This document shows, piece after piece, positions 10,020-22,506 of a stretch of 52,655 bases of DNA. The stretch is from Mycobacterium sp. 1274756.6 (GTDB taxonomy: Bacteria > Actinomycetota > Actinomycetes > Mycobacteriales > Mycobacteriaceae): positions 1 through 52,655 of the forward strand of contig NZ_LZLJ01000092.1 of assembly GCF_001668625.1 (NCBI RefSeq), in the 5' to 3' direction. The notes beneath the pieces are model-generated. The model ran no database searches. It saw only the letters and a list, made by a program, of their open reading frames with translations, and was not told where the DNA came from. Made by a program: the position numbers and the translations under genes. Numbering within the stretch: the first letter of the stretch is position 1; each line of letters starts with the position of its first letter.

Positions 10020-11003
10020 ATGACCCCGTCCACCCCCGAGAACAGCCCGGTCCACGACGTCATCGTCGTCGGCTCGGGTCCCGCCGGCTACACCGCGGCG
10101 CTCTACACCGCCCGGGCCCAGCTGAACCCGCTGGTGTTCGAGGGCACCTCGTTCGGCGGCGCCCTGATGACCACCACCGATGTGGAGAACTTCCCGGGCT
10201 TCCGCGACGGCATCCTCGGCCCCGAGCTGATGGACCAGATGCGCGAGCAGGCGTTGCGGTTCGGCGCGGATCTGCGGATGACCGATGTCGAACAGATCAC
10301 CCTGACCGGGCCGGTGAAGTCGGTGGTGACCGCCGACGGCGAGACCCACCGGGCCCGGGCGCTCATCCTGGCCATGGGCGCCGCCGCCCGCTACCTGCAC
10401 ATCCCCGGTGAGCAGGAGCTGCTCGGCCGGGGCGTCAGTTCCTGCGCCACCTGCGACGGGTTCTTCTTCCGCGACCAGGACGTGGCCGTCATCGGCGGCG
10501 GCGACTCGGCGATGGAGGAGGCCACCTTCTTGACCCGGTTCGCGCGCAGCGTCACGATCGTGCACCGTCGCGACGAGTTCCGCGCGTCGGCGATCATGCT
10601 GGAGCGCGCCCGCGCCAACGAGAAGATCCGGTTCGTCACCAACACCGTCCCGGTGGCCGTGGAAGGCTCCGACACCGTCACCGGCCTGCGGGTCCGCAAC
10701 ACCGTCAGTGGTGAGGAATCCACCCTGGCGGTCACCGGTGTGTTCGTCGCCATCGGCCACGACCCGCGTTCGGAGCTGGTGCGCGACGCGCTCGACGTCG
10801 ACGCCGACGGCTACGTGCAGGTGCGGACCCCGACCACCCAGACCTCGGTGGAGGGCGTGTTCGCGGCCGGCGACCTGGTGGACCGGACCTACCGGCAGGC
10901 GGTGACCGCTGCCGGTACCGGCTGTGCCGCGGCGATCGACGCCGAGCGCTGGCTGGCCGAATCCTCCGCCGCCAGCCCCGACCTGATTGGAGCCCCGCAG
11001 TGA
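10020..11003 (+). CDS. trxB2: thioredoxin reductase
   Basis: This NADPH-dependent flavoenzyme reduces the thioredoxin encoded next to it. The product is 327 residues. The FAD-binding motif [18 protein letters not shown] lies at about 18-35, the redox-active pair C142-A-T-C145 follows SS, and the NADPH site is [15 protein letters not shown] second FAD motif is [20 protein letters not shown] near the C-terminus. ATG 10020 was chosen because GGAAAGG lies just upstream and the extra residues of the longer in-frame ORF (from 9975) are not family-like. Its stop overlaps the trxC start as GTGA. The gene now follows sigM directly because the usual anti-sigma gene is absent. Confidence 0.95.
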   Translation: MTPSTPENSPVHDVIVVGSGPAGYTAALYTARAQLNPLVFEGTSFGGALMTTTDVENFPGFRDGILGPELMDQMREQALRFGADLRMTDVEQITLTGPVKSVVTADGETHRARALILAMGAAARYLHIPGEQELLGRGVSSCATCDGFFFRDQDVAVIGGGDSAMEEATFLTRFARSVTIVHRRDEFRASAIMLERARANEKIRFVTNTVPVAVEGSDTVTGLRVRNTVSGEESTLAVTGVFVAIGHDPRSELVRDALDVDADGYVQVRTPTTQTSVEGVFAAGDLVDRTYRQAVTAAGTGCAAAIDAERWLAESSAASPDLIGAPQ

Positions 11004-11341
11004 CCGAGAACGCCCGTGGCACAACGGTAGTCACCGACGACTCGTTCGCCGCCGACGTCGTGTCCAGCAGCACCCCGGTGCTGGTGGACTTCTGGGCCAC
11101 CTGGTGCGGGCCGTGCCGCATGGTCGCGCCGGTGCTCGAGGAGATCGCCGCGGAGAAGGCCGGCGAGCTCACCGTGGCCAAACTCGACGTCGACGCCAAC
11201 CCCGAAACCGCGCGGCAGTACCAGGTGGTCTCCATCCCCACCTTGATCCTGTTCGTCGACGGTGAGCCGGTGAAGCGGGTCGTCGGCGCGAAGGGCAAGG
11301 CCGCGCTGCTCCGCGAACTCGCCGAGGTCCTCCCCGGCTGA
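11000..11341 (+). CDS. trxC: thioredoxin
   Basis: This is a cytosolic dithiol protein that keeps protein thiols reduced and supplies electrons to peroxidases and reductases. The 113-residue product has the classical active site WCGPC (Cys36, Cys39) within [20 protein letters not shown], and the cis-proline loop [13 protein letters not shown]. The length is standard for the family. It starts with GTG overlapping the trxB2 stop by four bases, so reductase and substrate are made together. It corresponds to Rv3914. Confidence 0.96.
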   Translation: MTENARGTTVVTDDSFAADVVSSSTPVLVDFWATWCGPCRMVAPVLEEIAAEKAGELTVAKLDVDANPETARQYQVVSIPTLILFVDGEPVKRVVGAKGKAALLRELAEVLPG

Positions 11342-11481
11342 GCCGCGTCGGCGCGTTTCGTCGCTCACACGCGGGCCGGGAATTTTCCGCATCGGGGCCC
11401 GGTCTGAGACAATATTGCCCAGCCTGACCAGCAATCGTCGGCGCGGGGTGTGCTGCTGACATGGAATCGGAGGGTCCTGGT

Positions 11482-12696
11482 ATGTCGAGTTCGCGCCGCG
11501 GTGCCGCGCTGCGTCTCGGCGACCGCAGCGCCGCGGTGACCGAGATCCGGGCCACCCTGCTCAACCTGGGTTTCGTGGAGAGCCCGGACGCCGACCTGAG
11601 CACCGGTCAGCGGGTGGCGCTCGACATGTTCGACGCCGAACTCGACCATGCGGTGCGGGCGTTCCAGCAGCGCCGCGGCCTGCTGGTCGACGGCGTAGTC
11701 GGCGAGGCCACCTACCGCGCGCTCAAGGAGGCCTCCTACCGGCTCGGTGAGCGCATCCTGCATCACCAGTTCGGGGCGCCCATGTACGGCGACGACGTCG
11801 TCACCCTGCAGGCCCGCCTGCAAGATCTGGGGTTCTACACCGAGTTGGTCGACGGGCACTTCGGTTTGCAGACCCACCAGGCGCTGATGTCCTACCAGCG
11901 CGAGTACGGGCTGCGCTCCGACGGGATCTGCGGGCCGGAGACGCTGCGCTCGCTGTATTTCCTGGGCTCGCGGGTGACCGGTGGTTCCCCGCATGCGATC
12001 CGCGAGGAGGAGTTGGTCCGCAGCTCCGGACCCAAGCTCTCCGGGCGTCGGATCGTGTTGGACCCGGGCGGGGGCACCGCCGACCCGGGGTTGTTGCCCC
12101 AGACCCCGAACGGGCCGGTGAGCGAAGCGGATCTGTTGTGGGACTTGGCGCGTCGGCTCGAGGGCCGGATGACCGCGATCGGGATGGAGACTTTCCTGTC
12201 CCGCCCCGCCGAGGCCAACCCGACCGATGCCGAGCGGGCGGCCACCGCCAACAACATCGGCGCCGACCTGATGATCAGCCTGCGCTGCGCGACCCACACC
12301 AGCCCCGCGGCCACCGGCATCGCCTCGTTCTACTTCGGCAACTCCCACGGCTCGTTCTCACCGCTGGGCCGGGGGCTGGCGGACCTGATCCAGCGGGAGT
12401 TGGTGGCGCGCACCCGGTTACCGAACTGTCGCAGCCACAGCCGCACCTGGGATCTGCTGCGCCTGACCCGGATGCCCACCGTGCAGGTGGACATCGGTTA
12501 CCTCACCAATCCGCGGGATCGGGCGATGCTGGTGAACCCCTCGGCGCGGGACGCGCTGGCCGAAGGCATTCTCGCCGCGGTCAAACGGCTCTACCTGCTC
12601 GGCAAGAACGACCGTCCCACCGGCACATTGACTTTCGCCGAACTGCTGGCCCACGAACTCGCCGTCGAGCAGGCCGGCCGCGCCGGCGGCTCCTGA
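11482..12696 (+). CDS. cwlM: CwlM, regulator of MurA (catalytically degenerate amidase-fold protein)
   Basis: CwlM is a cytoplasmic regulator that, once phosphorylated by PknB, stimulates MurA and so peptidoglycan precursor synthesis. The 404-residue product has two N-terminal peptidoglycan-binding-type repeats (AVRAFQQRRGLLVDG; QALMSYQREYGLRSDG) and a C-terminal amidase_3 fold. The zinc His residues are lost: the usual DPGHGG reads VLDPGGGTAD, and the SxHxN-type site reads SLRCATH. This agrees with a non-enzymatic role. The Thr-rich C-terminal tail around PTGTLTFAE (Thr380, 382, 384), a known phosphorylation region in Rv3915, is conserved. ATG 11482 has CGGAGGG seven bases upstream, which favours it over the ATG at 11461. 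Confidence 0.93.
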   Translation: MSSSRRGAALRLGDRSAAVTEIRATLLNLGFVESPDADLSTGQRVALDMFDAELDHAVRAFQQRRGLLVDGVVGEATYRALKEASYRLGERILHHQFGAPMYGDDVVTLQARLQDLGFYTELVDGHFGLQTHQALMSYQREYGLRSDGICGPETLRSLYFLGSRVTGGSPHAIREEELVRSSGPKLSGRRIVLDPGGGTADPGLLPQTPNGPVSEADLLWDLARRLEGRMTAIGMETFLSRPAEANPTDAERAATANNIGADLMISLRCATHTSPAATGIASFYFGNSHGSFSPLGRGLADLIQRELVARTRLPNCRSHSRTWDLLRLTRMPTVQVDIGYLTNPRDRAMLVNPSARDALAEGILAAVKRLYLLGKNDRPTGTLTFAELLAHELAVEQAGRAGGS

Positions 12697-12703
12697 TCAC
12701 CGG

Positions 12704-13414
12704 TCAGGCCGGCGCACCCACCGTCTGACGCAGCGGCGCCACCTCCAGGAGCCGTTCCAGGGCGGCCTCCACCTCGGCCTTCCAGCCCAGCCCCTTGTCC
12801 AGTTCCAGCCGCAGCCGCGGGAAGTAGCGGTGCGGGGCCACCACGACGAACCCGGCGCTCTCCAACAACTCCGCTTCGATGATGCAGTGCCCCGGCGGGC
12901 AGTCACCGACCGCCTCGAGCACCGTCGCGGTCTCCGCGTCCCGGTCGTCCGACGCCTCCGGCACCGCAGCGGTCCGGCCGAAGGCCTCCAGTGCGCGGAC
13001 CCCGCGCCGGACCAGGTCGTCGACCACCCGGGCGATCAGCTGCTGCGGCAGGCCGTCGTCCTCGTGGCCGGGCTCGGCGCCCAGCGAGGTCAGCAGCACG
13101 GCGTCGGCGGAGACCGGCGCCGTGGGAAACCGTCGGGCCCGCGGCACGGCGCGCGGCGGTGCGTAGAACGCGTACCCCAGACAGCGGGTCTCGCCGGACC
13201 CGGCGCGCCGCGGCGCCGCGGTGGCCACCTGCCCGCACGATCCCCACTCGAGCATGACCATGGACAGCCAGGCTTCCTTCTCGAACTCGGGATCGCTGAG
13301 GTGCTCGTCCCCGCGGAGGGTCGCCGGGTCGACCTCCCAGAACACGCACCGGCGCGCGGACTTGGGCAGCAATTCGAATGCGTCCAGCCGCAGCGGTGTG
13401 ATCTGAGTGGACAC
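12704..13414 (-). CDS. GNAT-like conserved protein (Rv3916c-like)
   Basis: This 236-residue protein is the positional equivalent of Rv3916c, lying convergently against cwlM with only seven bases between the stops. The segment LLESAGFVVVAPHRYFPRLRLELDKGLGW near the C-terminus resembles the last strands of a GNAT acetyltransferase fold. The N-terminal half contains SMVMLEWGSCGQVA and GYAFYAPP, also reminiscent of GNAT core strands. A clear acetyl-CoA loop (Q/RxxGxG/A) is not obvious, so enzymatic activity is uncertain. The start codon is GTG. It is transcribed away from the parB end, with its own promoter in 13415-13633 presumed. Confidence 0.75.
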   Translation of the reverse strand: MSTQITPLRLDAFELLPKSARRCVFWEVDPATLRGDEHLSDPEFEKEAWLSMVMLEWGSCGQVATAAPRRAGSGETRCLGYAFYAPPRAVPRARRFPTAPVSADAVLLTSLGAEPGHEDDGLPQQLIARVVDDLVRRGVRALEAFGRTAAVPEASDDRDAETATVLEAVGDCPPGHCIIEAELLESAGFVVVAPHRYFPRLRLELDKGLGWKAEVEAALERLLEVAPLRQTVGAPA

Positions 13415-13564
13415 TAGCTTTTCGGGCCTCCGCGCGTCGTTACCACCGGATTGCGGCCCTTCCAGAATAGGAGAGATCGCCGCGAACCGCCCGCGCTCGG
13501 GTTCGGCGCCCCGTCACAGCCGGTCTTTTGCCGAATCGCATTGCCGGACAAGCGAAACCGGCCT

Positions 13565-13611
13565 CGTTCGGTTTATCGAACGTGGGCTTTCGGACCGATA
13601 TGTCACAGTGA
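13565..13611 (-). terminator. possible terminator hairpins after parB
   Basis: Between parB and the Rv3916c-like gene there are two inverted repeats. One is CGTTCG/CGAACG around a six-base loop at 13565-13582. The other is GTCAC-A-GTGAC at about 13601-13611. They lie just past the parB stop in its transcription direction and could end the gidB-parA-parB transcript. No strong U-run follows, so this is a weak call. The rest of 13415-13633 holds the Rv3916c-like promoter region, in which I cannot place a clear -10. Confidence 0.3.
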
Positions 13612-13633
13612 CGGAACGCCAGTGGGTGGCTGG

Positions 13634-14628
13634 TCAGGCCTTCGCCGCGATCATCAAGCCCGCAATACGCTGCAGATCGTCCACCGAGGCGAACTCGACG
13701 ACGATCTTCCCCTTGCGCTTACCCAAGCTCACCGTGACCCGGGTGTCGAACGCGTCGGAGAGCTGTTCGGCGACGTCCTGCAGCCCGGGCATCTGGATCG
13801 GCTTCCGCTTCGGCGGCGTCGGGGTCGGCGCGCCGGACCGGTTGGCCAGCGTCACCGCCTCCTCGGTCGCCCGTACCGACAGGCCCTCGGCGACGATGCG
13901 TGCCGCCAGCTCCTCCTGGGCGTCCGCGCCGGCTTCCAGGGACAGCAGGGCGCGGGCGTGGCCGGCGGAGAGCACCCCGGCGGCGACCCGGCGCTGGACC
14001 GGGATCGGCAGCCGCAGCAGCCGGATCATGTTCGAGATGAGCGGGCGCGACCGGCCCAGCCGGGCGGCCAGCTCGTCGTGGGTGACGCCGAACTCGTCGA
14101 GCAGCTGCTGGTAGGCGGCCGCCTCCTCCAGCGGGTTCAGCTGGACGCGGTGGATGTTCTCCAGCAGCGCGTCGCGCAGCAGGTGGCCGTCACCGGTGTC
14201 CCGCACGATCGCCGGGATCGCGGTGAGCCCGGCCTCCTGCGCGGCGCGCCAGCGCCGCTCCCCCATCACCAGTTGGTACGGCGGGGTCTCCCCGGGCGCC
14301 TCGCGGACGACGATCGGCTGCATCAGCCCGAATTCGCGGATCGAGTGCACCAGCTCGGCCAGGGCCTCCTCGTCGAAGACCTGGCGGGGCTGGCGCGGGT
14401 TGGGACCGATCTGCGCCGGGTCGAGTTCGCGATAGACCGCGCCGACGTCGTCCGCGGGCTGGGGCGCGGCCTCCGGCGCCGCCCCGCTGCGTCCCAGCAC
14501 GATGTCGGCGGCGCTGTCGCCCATCCGCGGCCCGAGGCTGTCCGCGTCGGTCTCCCCGGGCGCCGGCCCGGTGGGAATCAACGACGCCAGGCCCCGGCCG
14601 AGTCCGCCCCGTTTACGTGCCTGCTGAT

Positions 14629-14632
<4 letters not shown>
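13634..14632 (-). CDS. parB: chromosome-partitioning protein ParB (CTPase, parS-binding)
   Basis: ParB binds parS near the origin, spreads as a CTP-dependent clamp and is moved by ParA to segregate sister origins. The 332-residue product has the ParA-stimulating N-terminus [13 protein letters not shown], and the ParB/Srx core with [14 protein letters not shown] and [12 protein letters not shown] (CTP-binding box). The helix-turn-helix is about [24 protein letters not shown]. The C-terminal dimerisation domain ends in [19 protein letters not shown]. Its ATG overlaps the parA stop (ATGA). Three parS sites lie within 2 kb upstream of it. It corresponds to Rv3917c. Confidence 0.96.
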
Positions 14633-16887
<2,255 letters not shown>

Positions 16888-16936
16888 CGTCATCTCTCCT
16901 TCTCCACCGGATGCTCAGCCCTGCGGCTGCACCCGT

Positions 16937-17998
16937 TCAGCTCTTCCGTTTCTTGGGCTTGGCACCCGGACGGGGGGCGGTGCTCCGCTTGCTCGGCTCG
17001 GCCGTCGCGGTCTCCACGGTCTCGCTCCCGCGGTCGGTCTCGGCAGGCGCGGCGGCTGCCGCCCCCTTGCCCTTGCGCTTGGGTTTGGCGCCCGGTGCCG
17101 GCGCGTTGGCCGCGCGGCGCTCGAGCATCTCCTGCTTCTTGGCTTCCTCTTCCTTCTCGATCATGCCGAACACCACGTGCTGCTGACCGAAGGTCCAGAT
17201 GTTGTTGGAGAACCAGTAGAAGATGATCGCCAGCGGCAGGAACGGCCCACCGACCACCACGCCGAGCGGGAAGACGTAGAGCGCGAGCTTGTTCATGATC
17301 GCGGTCTGCGGGTTGGCCGCGGCCTCCGGGCTCTGCCGCGCCACCGAGGCGCGACTGTTGAAGTAGGTGGCGACCCCGGCCAGGATCATCACCGGGACGC
17401 CCACCGCGATCAGCGCGCCGCGGCTGAAGTCATCACCGAAGGCCTCCAGCGTGGGCCCGCGCTGGGTCATCGTCGCCCCCAGCGGCGCACCGAACAGCTT
17501 CGCGCTCAAGAAGTTGCCGACGTCGGTGGCGCTGAACACATAGTTACCCAGCGAAGCGTTCTGCTCCACCGACAGCCCCAGCTGCCCGATGCCGGTGCCG
17601 GTCCGGTTGAACGAGCGCAGCACGTGGAACAGGCCCAGAAACACCGGGATCTGGGCGAGCATCGGCAGACAGCCCAGCAGCGGGTTGAACCCGTGCTCGC
17701 GCTGCAGCTTCTGCATCTCCAGCGCCATCCGCTGGCGGTCCTTGCCGTACTTCTTCTGCAGCGCCTTGATCTGCGGCTGCAACTCCTGCATCTGGCGGGT
17801 GGTGCGGATCTGCTTGACGAACGGCTTGTACAGCAGCGCCCGCAGAGTGAACACCAGGAACATCACCGACAGCACCCAGGTGAAGAAACTGGTCGGGCTC
17901 AGCAGCAAGCTGAACAGCTTGTACCAGACCCACATGATCGCCGAGACCGGGTAATAGACGTAGTCCAGGCTGACCGGATTAAACGACAAGCCGCTCAC
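16937..17998 (-). CDS. yidC: membrane protein insertase YidC
   Basis: This inserts and folds inner-membrane proteins, alone or with SecYEG. The 353-residue product has an N-terminal membrane segment ([18 protein letters not shown]), then [16 protein letters not shown]. The conserved cytoplasmic coiled hairpin follows, with the insertase Arg in the groove ([18 protein letters not shown]), then [20 protein letters not shown] and the C-terminal transmembrane pair. The tail is strongly basic and ends in KPKKRKS. GTG 17998 was chosen because YidC homologues start directly before the first helix and a GAGGGG motif lies upstream. The longer ORF from 18100 runs back into yidD. The first 20 bases overlap the yidD 3' end. 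It corresponds to Rv3921c. Confidence 0.93.
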   Translation of the reverse strand: MSGLSFNPVSLDYVYYPVSAIMWVWYKLFSLLLSPTSFFTWVLSVMFLVFTLRALLYKPFVKQIRTTRQMQELQPQIKALQKKYGKDRQRMALEMQKLQREHGFNPLLGCLPMLAQIPVFLGLFHVLRSFNRTGTGIGQLGLSVEQNASLGNYVFSATDVGNFLSAKLFGAPLGATMTQRGPTLEAFGDDFSRGALIAVGVPVMILAGVATYFNSRASVARQSPEAAANPQTAIMNKLALYVFPLGVVVGGPFLPLAIIFYWFSNNIWTFGQQHVVFGMIEKEEEAKKQEMLERRAANAPAPGAKPKRKGKGAAAAAPAETDRGSETVETATAEPSKRSTAPRPGAKPKKRKS

Positions 17999-18314
17999 TC
18001 TCCCCTCGCTCTGCTGGACGCTGCCAGCTGTCGGCGGCTTCATCGGGCCGCGAGCCTTGATCCTCACTGCCGGGCCGGTCCGGAATCGGGTCCCAGCCAC
18101 CCCGGTGCCACGGCCCGCACTTGGCCAGCCTGGCCACAGCCAACCAGCCGCCCCGAGCCAGCCCGTACTCGGTCAGCGCGTCCACAGCGTATTGGCTACA
18201 GGTCGGCGTGAACCGGCAGGTCGCCGGCCGCAGCGGCGAGACCATGTGCCGGTAGAGCTGGATCAGGTAGATCAGTGCCCGCACCGGCGCCGAGCGCACC
18301 CATCGCGCGCTCAC
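17979..18314 (-). CDS. yidD: YidD membrane protein insertion efficiency factor
   Basis: This is a small, membrane-associated helper of YidC-dependent insertion. The 111-residue product carries the family signature [27 protein letters not shown], of which [13 protein letters not shown] is the core, and [14 protein letters not shown]. Its GTG start overlaps the rnpA stop (GTGA), and its 3' end overlaps the yidC start by about 20 bases in another frame, so rnpA-yidD-yidC are tightly coupled. It corresponds to Rv3922c. Confidence 0.93.
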   Translation of the reverse strand: MSARWVRSAPVRALIYLIQLYRHMVSPLRPATCRFTPTCSQYAVDALTEYGLARGGWLAVARLAKCGPWHRGGWDPIPDRPGSEDQGSRPDEAADSWQRPAERGESERLVV

Positions 18315-18664
18315 CGGTGCTCCCCGGCGTCCCGCAGCGTTTGCTTCAGCCCGGCGCGCAGTTGCTGGTCGAAGCTGCGGGATAGCGCGTCGCGGCTACT
18401 GGGCCGCGCCCGGATCACCACCCGGTCCGTGGAATCCAACTCGCACAATAGATCCCGGGTCACGTGCCGGAGCCGACGGGCCACCCGGTGGCGTTCCACC
18501 GCGGAACCCACTGATTTGCTGACGACGAGGCCGACCCGCGGTCCCCCGGCACAACCCGTCCGGCGGGCATGCACCACCAGGTCCGGTTGGACGCTGCGCG
18601 CACCCCGCTTGATGGTGTCAGCGAACTCCGTCGACCGCCGCATACGGTACTGCGCGGGAAGCAC
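18311..18664 (-). CDS. rnpA: ribonuclease P protein component
   Basis: This is the protein subunit of RNase P, which trims the 5' leader of tRNA precursors. The product is 117 residues and basic, with the RNR-type motif in the form [13 protein letters not shown] and the fold start [16 protein letters not shown]. It begins with GTG three bases after the rpmH stop and ends overlapping yidD. The order rpmH-rnpA-yidD-yidC is conserved in most bacteria. It corresponds to Rv3923c. Confidence 0.95.
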   Translation of the reverse strand: MLPAQYRMRRSTEFADTIKRGARSVQPDLVVHARRTGCAGGPRVGLVVSKSVGSAVERHRVARRLRHVTRDLLCELDSTDRVVIRARPSSRDALSRSFDQQLRAGLKQTLRDAGEHR

Positions 18665-18667
18665 GGA

Positions 18668-18811
18668 TCAAGCAGTCAGCGCGCGACGGCCTTTGCGACG
18701 CCGGCCGGAGACGATGGCGCGTCCAGCACGGGTCCGCATCCGCAGCCGGAAGCCGTGCACCCGAGCGCGGCGGCGGTTGTTCGGCTGGAAGGTCCGCTTG
18801 CCCTTGGCCAC
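18668..18811 (-). CDS. rpmH: 50S ribosomal protein L34
   Basis: This 47-residue, Arg/Lys-rich ribosomal protein was read directly from the minus strand: it starts [21 protein letters not shown] and ends [12 protein letters not shown]. The pattern [21 protein letters not shown] is diagnostic for L34. The start is GTG at 18811, with GAGGAG eight bases upstream, and the TGA is at 18668-18670. It is the first gene of the minus-strand operon running away from dnaA. Confidence 0.96.
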   Translation of the reverse strand: MAKGKRTFQPNNRRRARVHGFRLRMRTRAGRAIVSGRRRKGRRALTA

Positions 18812-19373
18812 GGCTCTATCTCCTCGCTACCTGGCGGCACCATCGTCGTCCATACACAGCGATTGGACTCGATGGCCGTTCGTTAAGGTCTGTGTCGTGC
18901 TGCTAACCGGCGCGGTCCCCGAAACGGGTCGCAGCCGTATCGCCGACGTTCGGGCGACTGTTTGAGGGTACTGAGCCGCCCTCGTGGGGTCAAACCTGCC
19001 GGGTCAAACCTGGCCGATGCGCTCCGACCGCCGCCCACCGATGGCACCGTCGACCCATCCGTCACAGCCCGCCTGCGTCTTTGCCGGGGCCGGCCCCAAT
19101 ATTTCGCAAACGGTTGGTCGCAACGCCGGAAAACTGTTAGCTTCTGGCCGTGTCGTTTCGGCCTGGAACGGCGCTCGACAACGAAGCGCGGACAGCGAGT
19201 CAGTTGCCAACCGGTCCTCCGCAGGGAGCTGGCTTGCGCGCCGATTGCCGGTGACGCAGCCTGGTGCTGTGGCACCGAAGGCTCGCCCTATCCACAGTTG
19301 GGGATAACTTCTGTGGAGAGGTCGGCGCGTTTCCGCAGCGCCTCCGGTTCGTCCCACGGGAGGGGGTGCGTTG
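18812..19373. promoter_or_regulatory. rpmH-dnaA divergent regulatory region
   Basis: This 560-base stretch has no gene. It carries the divergent promoters of rpmH and dnaA. A plausible sigma-A-type dnaA promoter is TTGGTC (19114-19119), an 18-base spacer, and TAGCTT (19138-19143), giving a 5' leader of about 220 bases. Two DnaA-box-like sites face each other near the dnaA start: CTATCCACA at 19288-19296 and TGGGGATAA at 19299-19307 (reverse complement TTATCCCCA). They suggest autoregulation by DnaA. I cannot place the rpmH promoter with confidence. Confidence 0.55.
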
Positions 19374-20837
19374 TTGACTGAGGATCCAGGCCGGGACCCG
19401 GGTCGCGCCTTCAGCGCCATCTGGAGCGAGGTCGTCACCGAACTCAACGGCGACGGCCGCAATCCCACTTCCAGCACCTTCGCACCGCTGAGCCCCCAAC
19501 AACGCGCCTGGTTGAACCTCGTCGAGCCGTTGACGATCACCGAGGGCTTCGCGCTGCTCTCGGTACCCAGCAGCTACGTGCAGAACGAGATCGAACGGCA
19601 CCTGCGCACCCGCATCACCGACGTGTTGAGCCGCCGGCTCGGCGAGCCCATCGAGTTGGGGGTGCGCATCGCACCGCCGACCACCGAGCCGGCCGGCACC
19701 GACGACGGCGCCGACGCCGCCGACGACGACCAGGAGACCCTGGTCAGCGGCGAGAACTGGCCGTCGTATTTCGCCGAGCGGCCGATCGAACCCGACGACG
19801 GCGACACCACCACGCTCAACCGTCGGTACACCTTCGAGACCTTCGTCATCGGTTCGTCCAACCGGTTCGCGCACGCCGCGGCCCTGGCCGTCGCCGAGGC
19901 CCCGGCCCGCGCCTACAACCCGCTGTTCATCTGGGGGGAATCCGGTCTGGGCAAAACCCACCTGCTGCACGCGATCGGCAACTACGCCCAGCGCCTCTTC
20001 CCGGGCATGCGGGTCAAATACGTCTCGACCGAAGAGTTCACCAACGACTTCATCAACTCGCTGCGCGACGACCGCCGGGTGGCGTTCAAGCGCAGCTACC
20101 GCGACATCGACGTCCTGCTGGTCGACGACATCCAGTTCATCGAAGGCAAGGAAGGGATCCAGGAGGAGTTCTTCCACACCTTCAACACGCTGCACAACGC
20201 CAACAAGCAGATCGTGATCTCCTCCGACCGGCCGCCCAAACAGCTGGCCACCCTCGAGGAGCGGCTGCGCACCCGATTCGAGTGGGGTCTGATCACCGAC
20301 GTTCAGCCGCCGGAGCTGGAGACCCGCATCGCGATCCTGCGCAAGAAGGCCCAGACCGATCGCCTCGACGTTCCCGGCGACGTGCTCGAGCTCATCGCCA
20401 GCAGCATCGAACGCAACATCCGTGAGCTTGAGGGCGCCCTGATCCGGGTGACCGCCTTCGCCTCGCTGAACAAGAGCCCGATCGACACCGCGCTCGCCGA
20501 GATCGTGCTGCAGGACCTCATCTCACACCCGAGCACCATGCAGATCAGCGCCGCCACGATCATGGCGGCCACCGCCGAGTACTTCGACACCACCGTCGAG
20601 GAGCTGCGCGGCCCGGGCAAGTCGCGGGCCCTGGCCCAGCCGCGCCAGATCGCCATGTACCTGTGCCGCGAGCTCACCGACCTGTCGTTGCCCAAGATCG
20701 GGCAGTCCTTCGACCGCGACCACACCACCGTGATGTACGCCCAGCGCAAGATCCTGGCCGAGATGGCCGAGCGCCGCGAGGTCTTCGATCACGTCAAAGA
20801 ACTGACCACCCGCATCCGGCAGCGTTCCCGGTACTGA
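19374..20837 (+). CDS. dnaA: chromosomal replication initiator DnaA
   Basis: This AAA+ ATPase binds DnaA boxes and opens oriC. The 487-residue product has domain I ([30 protein letters not shown]), an acidic linker, and the AAA+ core with Walker [21 protein letters not shown] and Walker [17 protein letters not shown]. The C-terminal domain IV ends in the signature [16 protein letters not shown]. Two tandem TTG codons (19371 and 19374) could start it. The second matches the TTG-Thr-Asp/Glu-Asp-Pro start of the M. tuberculosis protein. A GGGAGG motif lies 7-10 bases upstream of both. Confidence 0.97.
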   Translation: MTEDPGRDPGRAFSAIWSEVVTELNGDGRNPTSSTFAPLSPQQRAWLNLVEPLTITEGFALLSVPSSYVQNEIERHLRTRITDVLSRRLGEPIELGVRIAPPTTEPAGTDDGADAADDDQETLVSGENWPSYFAERPIEPDDGDTTTLNRRYTFETFVIGSSNRFAHAAALAVAEAPARAYNPLFIWGESGLGKTHLLHAIGNYAQRLFPGMRVKYVSTEEFTNDFINSLRDDRRVAFKRSYRDIDVLLVDDIQFIEGKEGIQEEFFHTFNTLHNANKQIVISSDRPPKQLATLEERLRTRFEWGLITDVQPPELETRIAILRKKAQTDRLDVPGDVLELIASSIERNIRELEGALIRVTAFASLNKSPIDTALAEIVLQDLISHPSTMQISAATIMAATAEYFDTTVEELRGPGKSRALAQPRQIAMYLCRELTDLSLPKIGQSFDRDHTTVMYAQRKILAEMAERREVFDHVKELTTRIRQRSRY

Positions 20838-21306
20838 ACCGGCGCAGTTTTTTCCGTCACTCTCCTACCACCGGTCACAGCCAGGCCCTGTGGACAAGGT
20901 GTGGACCGAACACCACCCGCGCGGCACAACCTTGGGACCGTCGTGCACAGACGCGAACCATCCACAGCCGTCCACAATCGATGCCCAAACCATCCACCGT
21001 GTCCTCCCCAACCCGATCCACGCCGCCAGCAGCATCGATCTCCGGTTATCCCCAGAGTCCACAGCGCCTACTACTGATACTGATCTATCTCTCCAGGTAA
21101 AGTCATTGAACACAGGGCTGGGGAGAACCCTGTTCGGTGCGCTGTGCGAGGCTCGAGCACCCAAGCCGATCGACTTTCAAGAACCCACCGAAACCTCTAC
21201 GGTTGTGGTTCGACGACGCTACTGTCGTCGTGGCGTTGCACGGCCAGGTGTTCGTCGCCGCGGTAGTCGCCGAGGGAGTTACTCAACAGGGGTGATGAAG
21301 GGACCT
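20838..21306. other. oriC: oriC (dnaA-dnaN intergenic region)
   Basis: This 469-base non-coding region has the usual mycobacterial origin position. DnaA-box-like sites include TGTGGACAA at 20889-20897 (the exact reverse complement of TTGTCCACA), TGTGGACCG at 20900-20908, CCATCCACA at 20958-20966, CCGTCCACA at 20968-20976, TTATCCCCA at 21046-21054 and GAGTCCACA at 21055-21063. A relatively AT-rich stretch at about 21068-21117 follows the last boxes and is a candidate for initial unwinding. The dnaN promoter must also lie here, but I cannot pick one -10 confidently. Confidence 0.9.
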
Positions 21307-22506
21307 ATGGACGTGGCAGCGACCAACGTTGACCTCACCGATCTGAAGTTTCGTGCGGTTCGTGAGGACTTCGCCGACGCGGTGGCCTGGGTGGCCAAGA
21401 ACCTGCCGAGCCGTCCCCCCAACCCCGTCCTGGCCGGCGTGCTGCTCACCGGGTCCGACGACGGCCTGACAATCTCCGGATTCGACTACGAGGTCTCCGC
21501 AGTCGTCCGCGTTCCAGCCGAAATCGCCACTCCCGGAAGCGTTTTGGTTTCCGGTCGACTGCTGTCCGACATCACCCGGGCGATGCCGGCCAAACCCGTC
21601 GACGTCCAGGTCGAGGGCACCCGGGTCGCGCTGTCCTGCGGCAACGCCAAGTTCTCCCTGCCCACGATGGCGGTCGAGGACTACCCCTCACTGCCGGAAC
21701 TCCCCGACGAGACCGGCAGCTTGTCGGCCGACCTGTTCGCCGAGGCGATCGGACAGGTGGCGGTGGCCGCGGGCAAGGACGACACGCTGCCGATGTTGAC
21801 CGGAATCCGCATGGAGATCTCCGGTGCCACTGTGGTTTTGGCGGCCACCGACCGGTTCCGGCTGGCGGTGCGCCAACTCACCTGGTCGGCGGGATCGGCC
21901 GACCTGGAGGCGGCCGTGCTGGTGCCGGCCAAGACGCTGGCGGAGGCCGCCAAGACCGGCATCCACGGCGCGGACGTCCACCTGTCGCTGGGCGGCGGCA
22001 ACGAGGTCGGCTCCGAGGGGCTGCTGGGCATCAGCGGTGACGGCAAGCAGAGCACCACCCGTCTGCTCGACGCGGAGTTCCCGAAGTTTCGCCAGCTGCT
22101 GCCCACCGAGCACACCGCGGTGGCGGTGGTCGACGTGGCCGAGCTCACCGACGCGATCAAGCGCGTGGCGCTGGTCGCCGACCGCGGCGCCCAGGTGCGG
22201 ATGGAGTTCTCCGACGGGGCCCTGCGCCTTTCCGCCGGCGCCGACGACGTCGGCCGCGCCGAAGAGGACCTGTCGGTCGACTTCGTCGGTGACCCGCTGA
22301 CGATCGCGTTCAACCCGACCTATCTCAGCGACGGTCTGGGATCGGTGCACACCGAGAAGGTGTGGTTGGGGTTCACCACCTCCAACAAGCCGGCGGTGCT
22401 GCGGCCCGCCGCCGCCGACGAGGCGGTTCCGGTCGGCACCGGCCCGTTCCCCGCCGCGGACACCGACTACGTCTACCTGTTGATGCCGGTCCGCCTGCCC
22501 GGCTGA
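21307..22506 (+). CDS. dnaN: DNA polymerase III beta subunit (sliding clamp)
   Basis: This is the ring-shaped processivity clamp of the replisome. The 399-residue product has the three-domain clamp pattern, with conserved segments [45 protein letters not shown] and the C-terminal [12 protein letters not shown] typical of actinobacterial clamps. ATG 21307 was chosen because AGGGA lies just upstream and homologues begin M-D-x-A. An in-frame ATG at 21295 is possible, and the long in-frame extension upstream lies in oriC and is not real. recF follows after 15 bases with no gnd gene between them. Confidence 0.96.
   Translation: MDVAATNVDLTDLKFRAVREDFADAVAWVAKNLPSRPPNPVLAGVLLTGSDDGLTISGFDYEVSAVVRVPAEIATPGSVLVSGRLLSDITRAMPAKPVDVQVEGTRVALSCGNAKFSLPTMAVEDYPSLPELPDETGSLSADLFAEAIGQVAVAAGKDDTLPMLTGIRMEISGATVVLAATDRFRLAVRQLTWSAGSADLEAAVLVPAKTLAEAAKTGIHGADVHLSLGGGNEVGSEGLLGISGDGKQSTTRLLDAEFPKFRQLLPTEHTAVAVVDVAELTDAIKRVALVADRGAQVRMEFSDGALRLSAGADDVGRAEEDLSVDFVGDPLTIAFNPTYLSDGLGSVHTEKVWLGFTTSNKPAVLRPAAADEAVPVGTGPFPAADTDYVYLLMPVRLPG

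Noticed and set aside
20890..21306. N-terminal extension of dnaN through oriC
   Set aside because: The sequence carries DnaA boxes and homologues start at M-D-x-A (21307).
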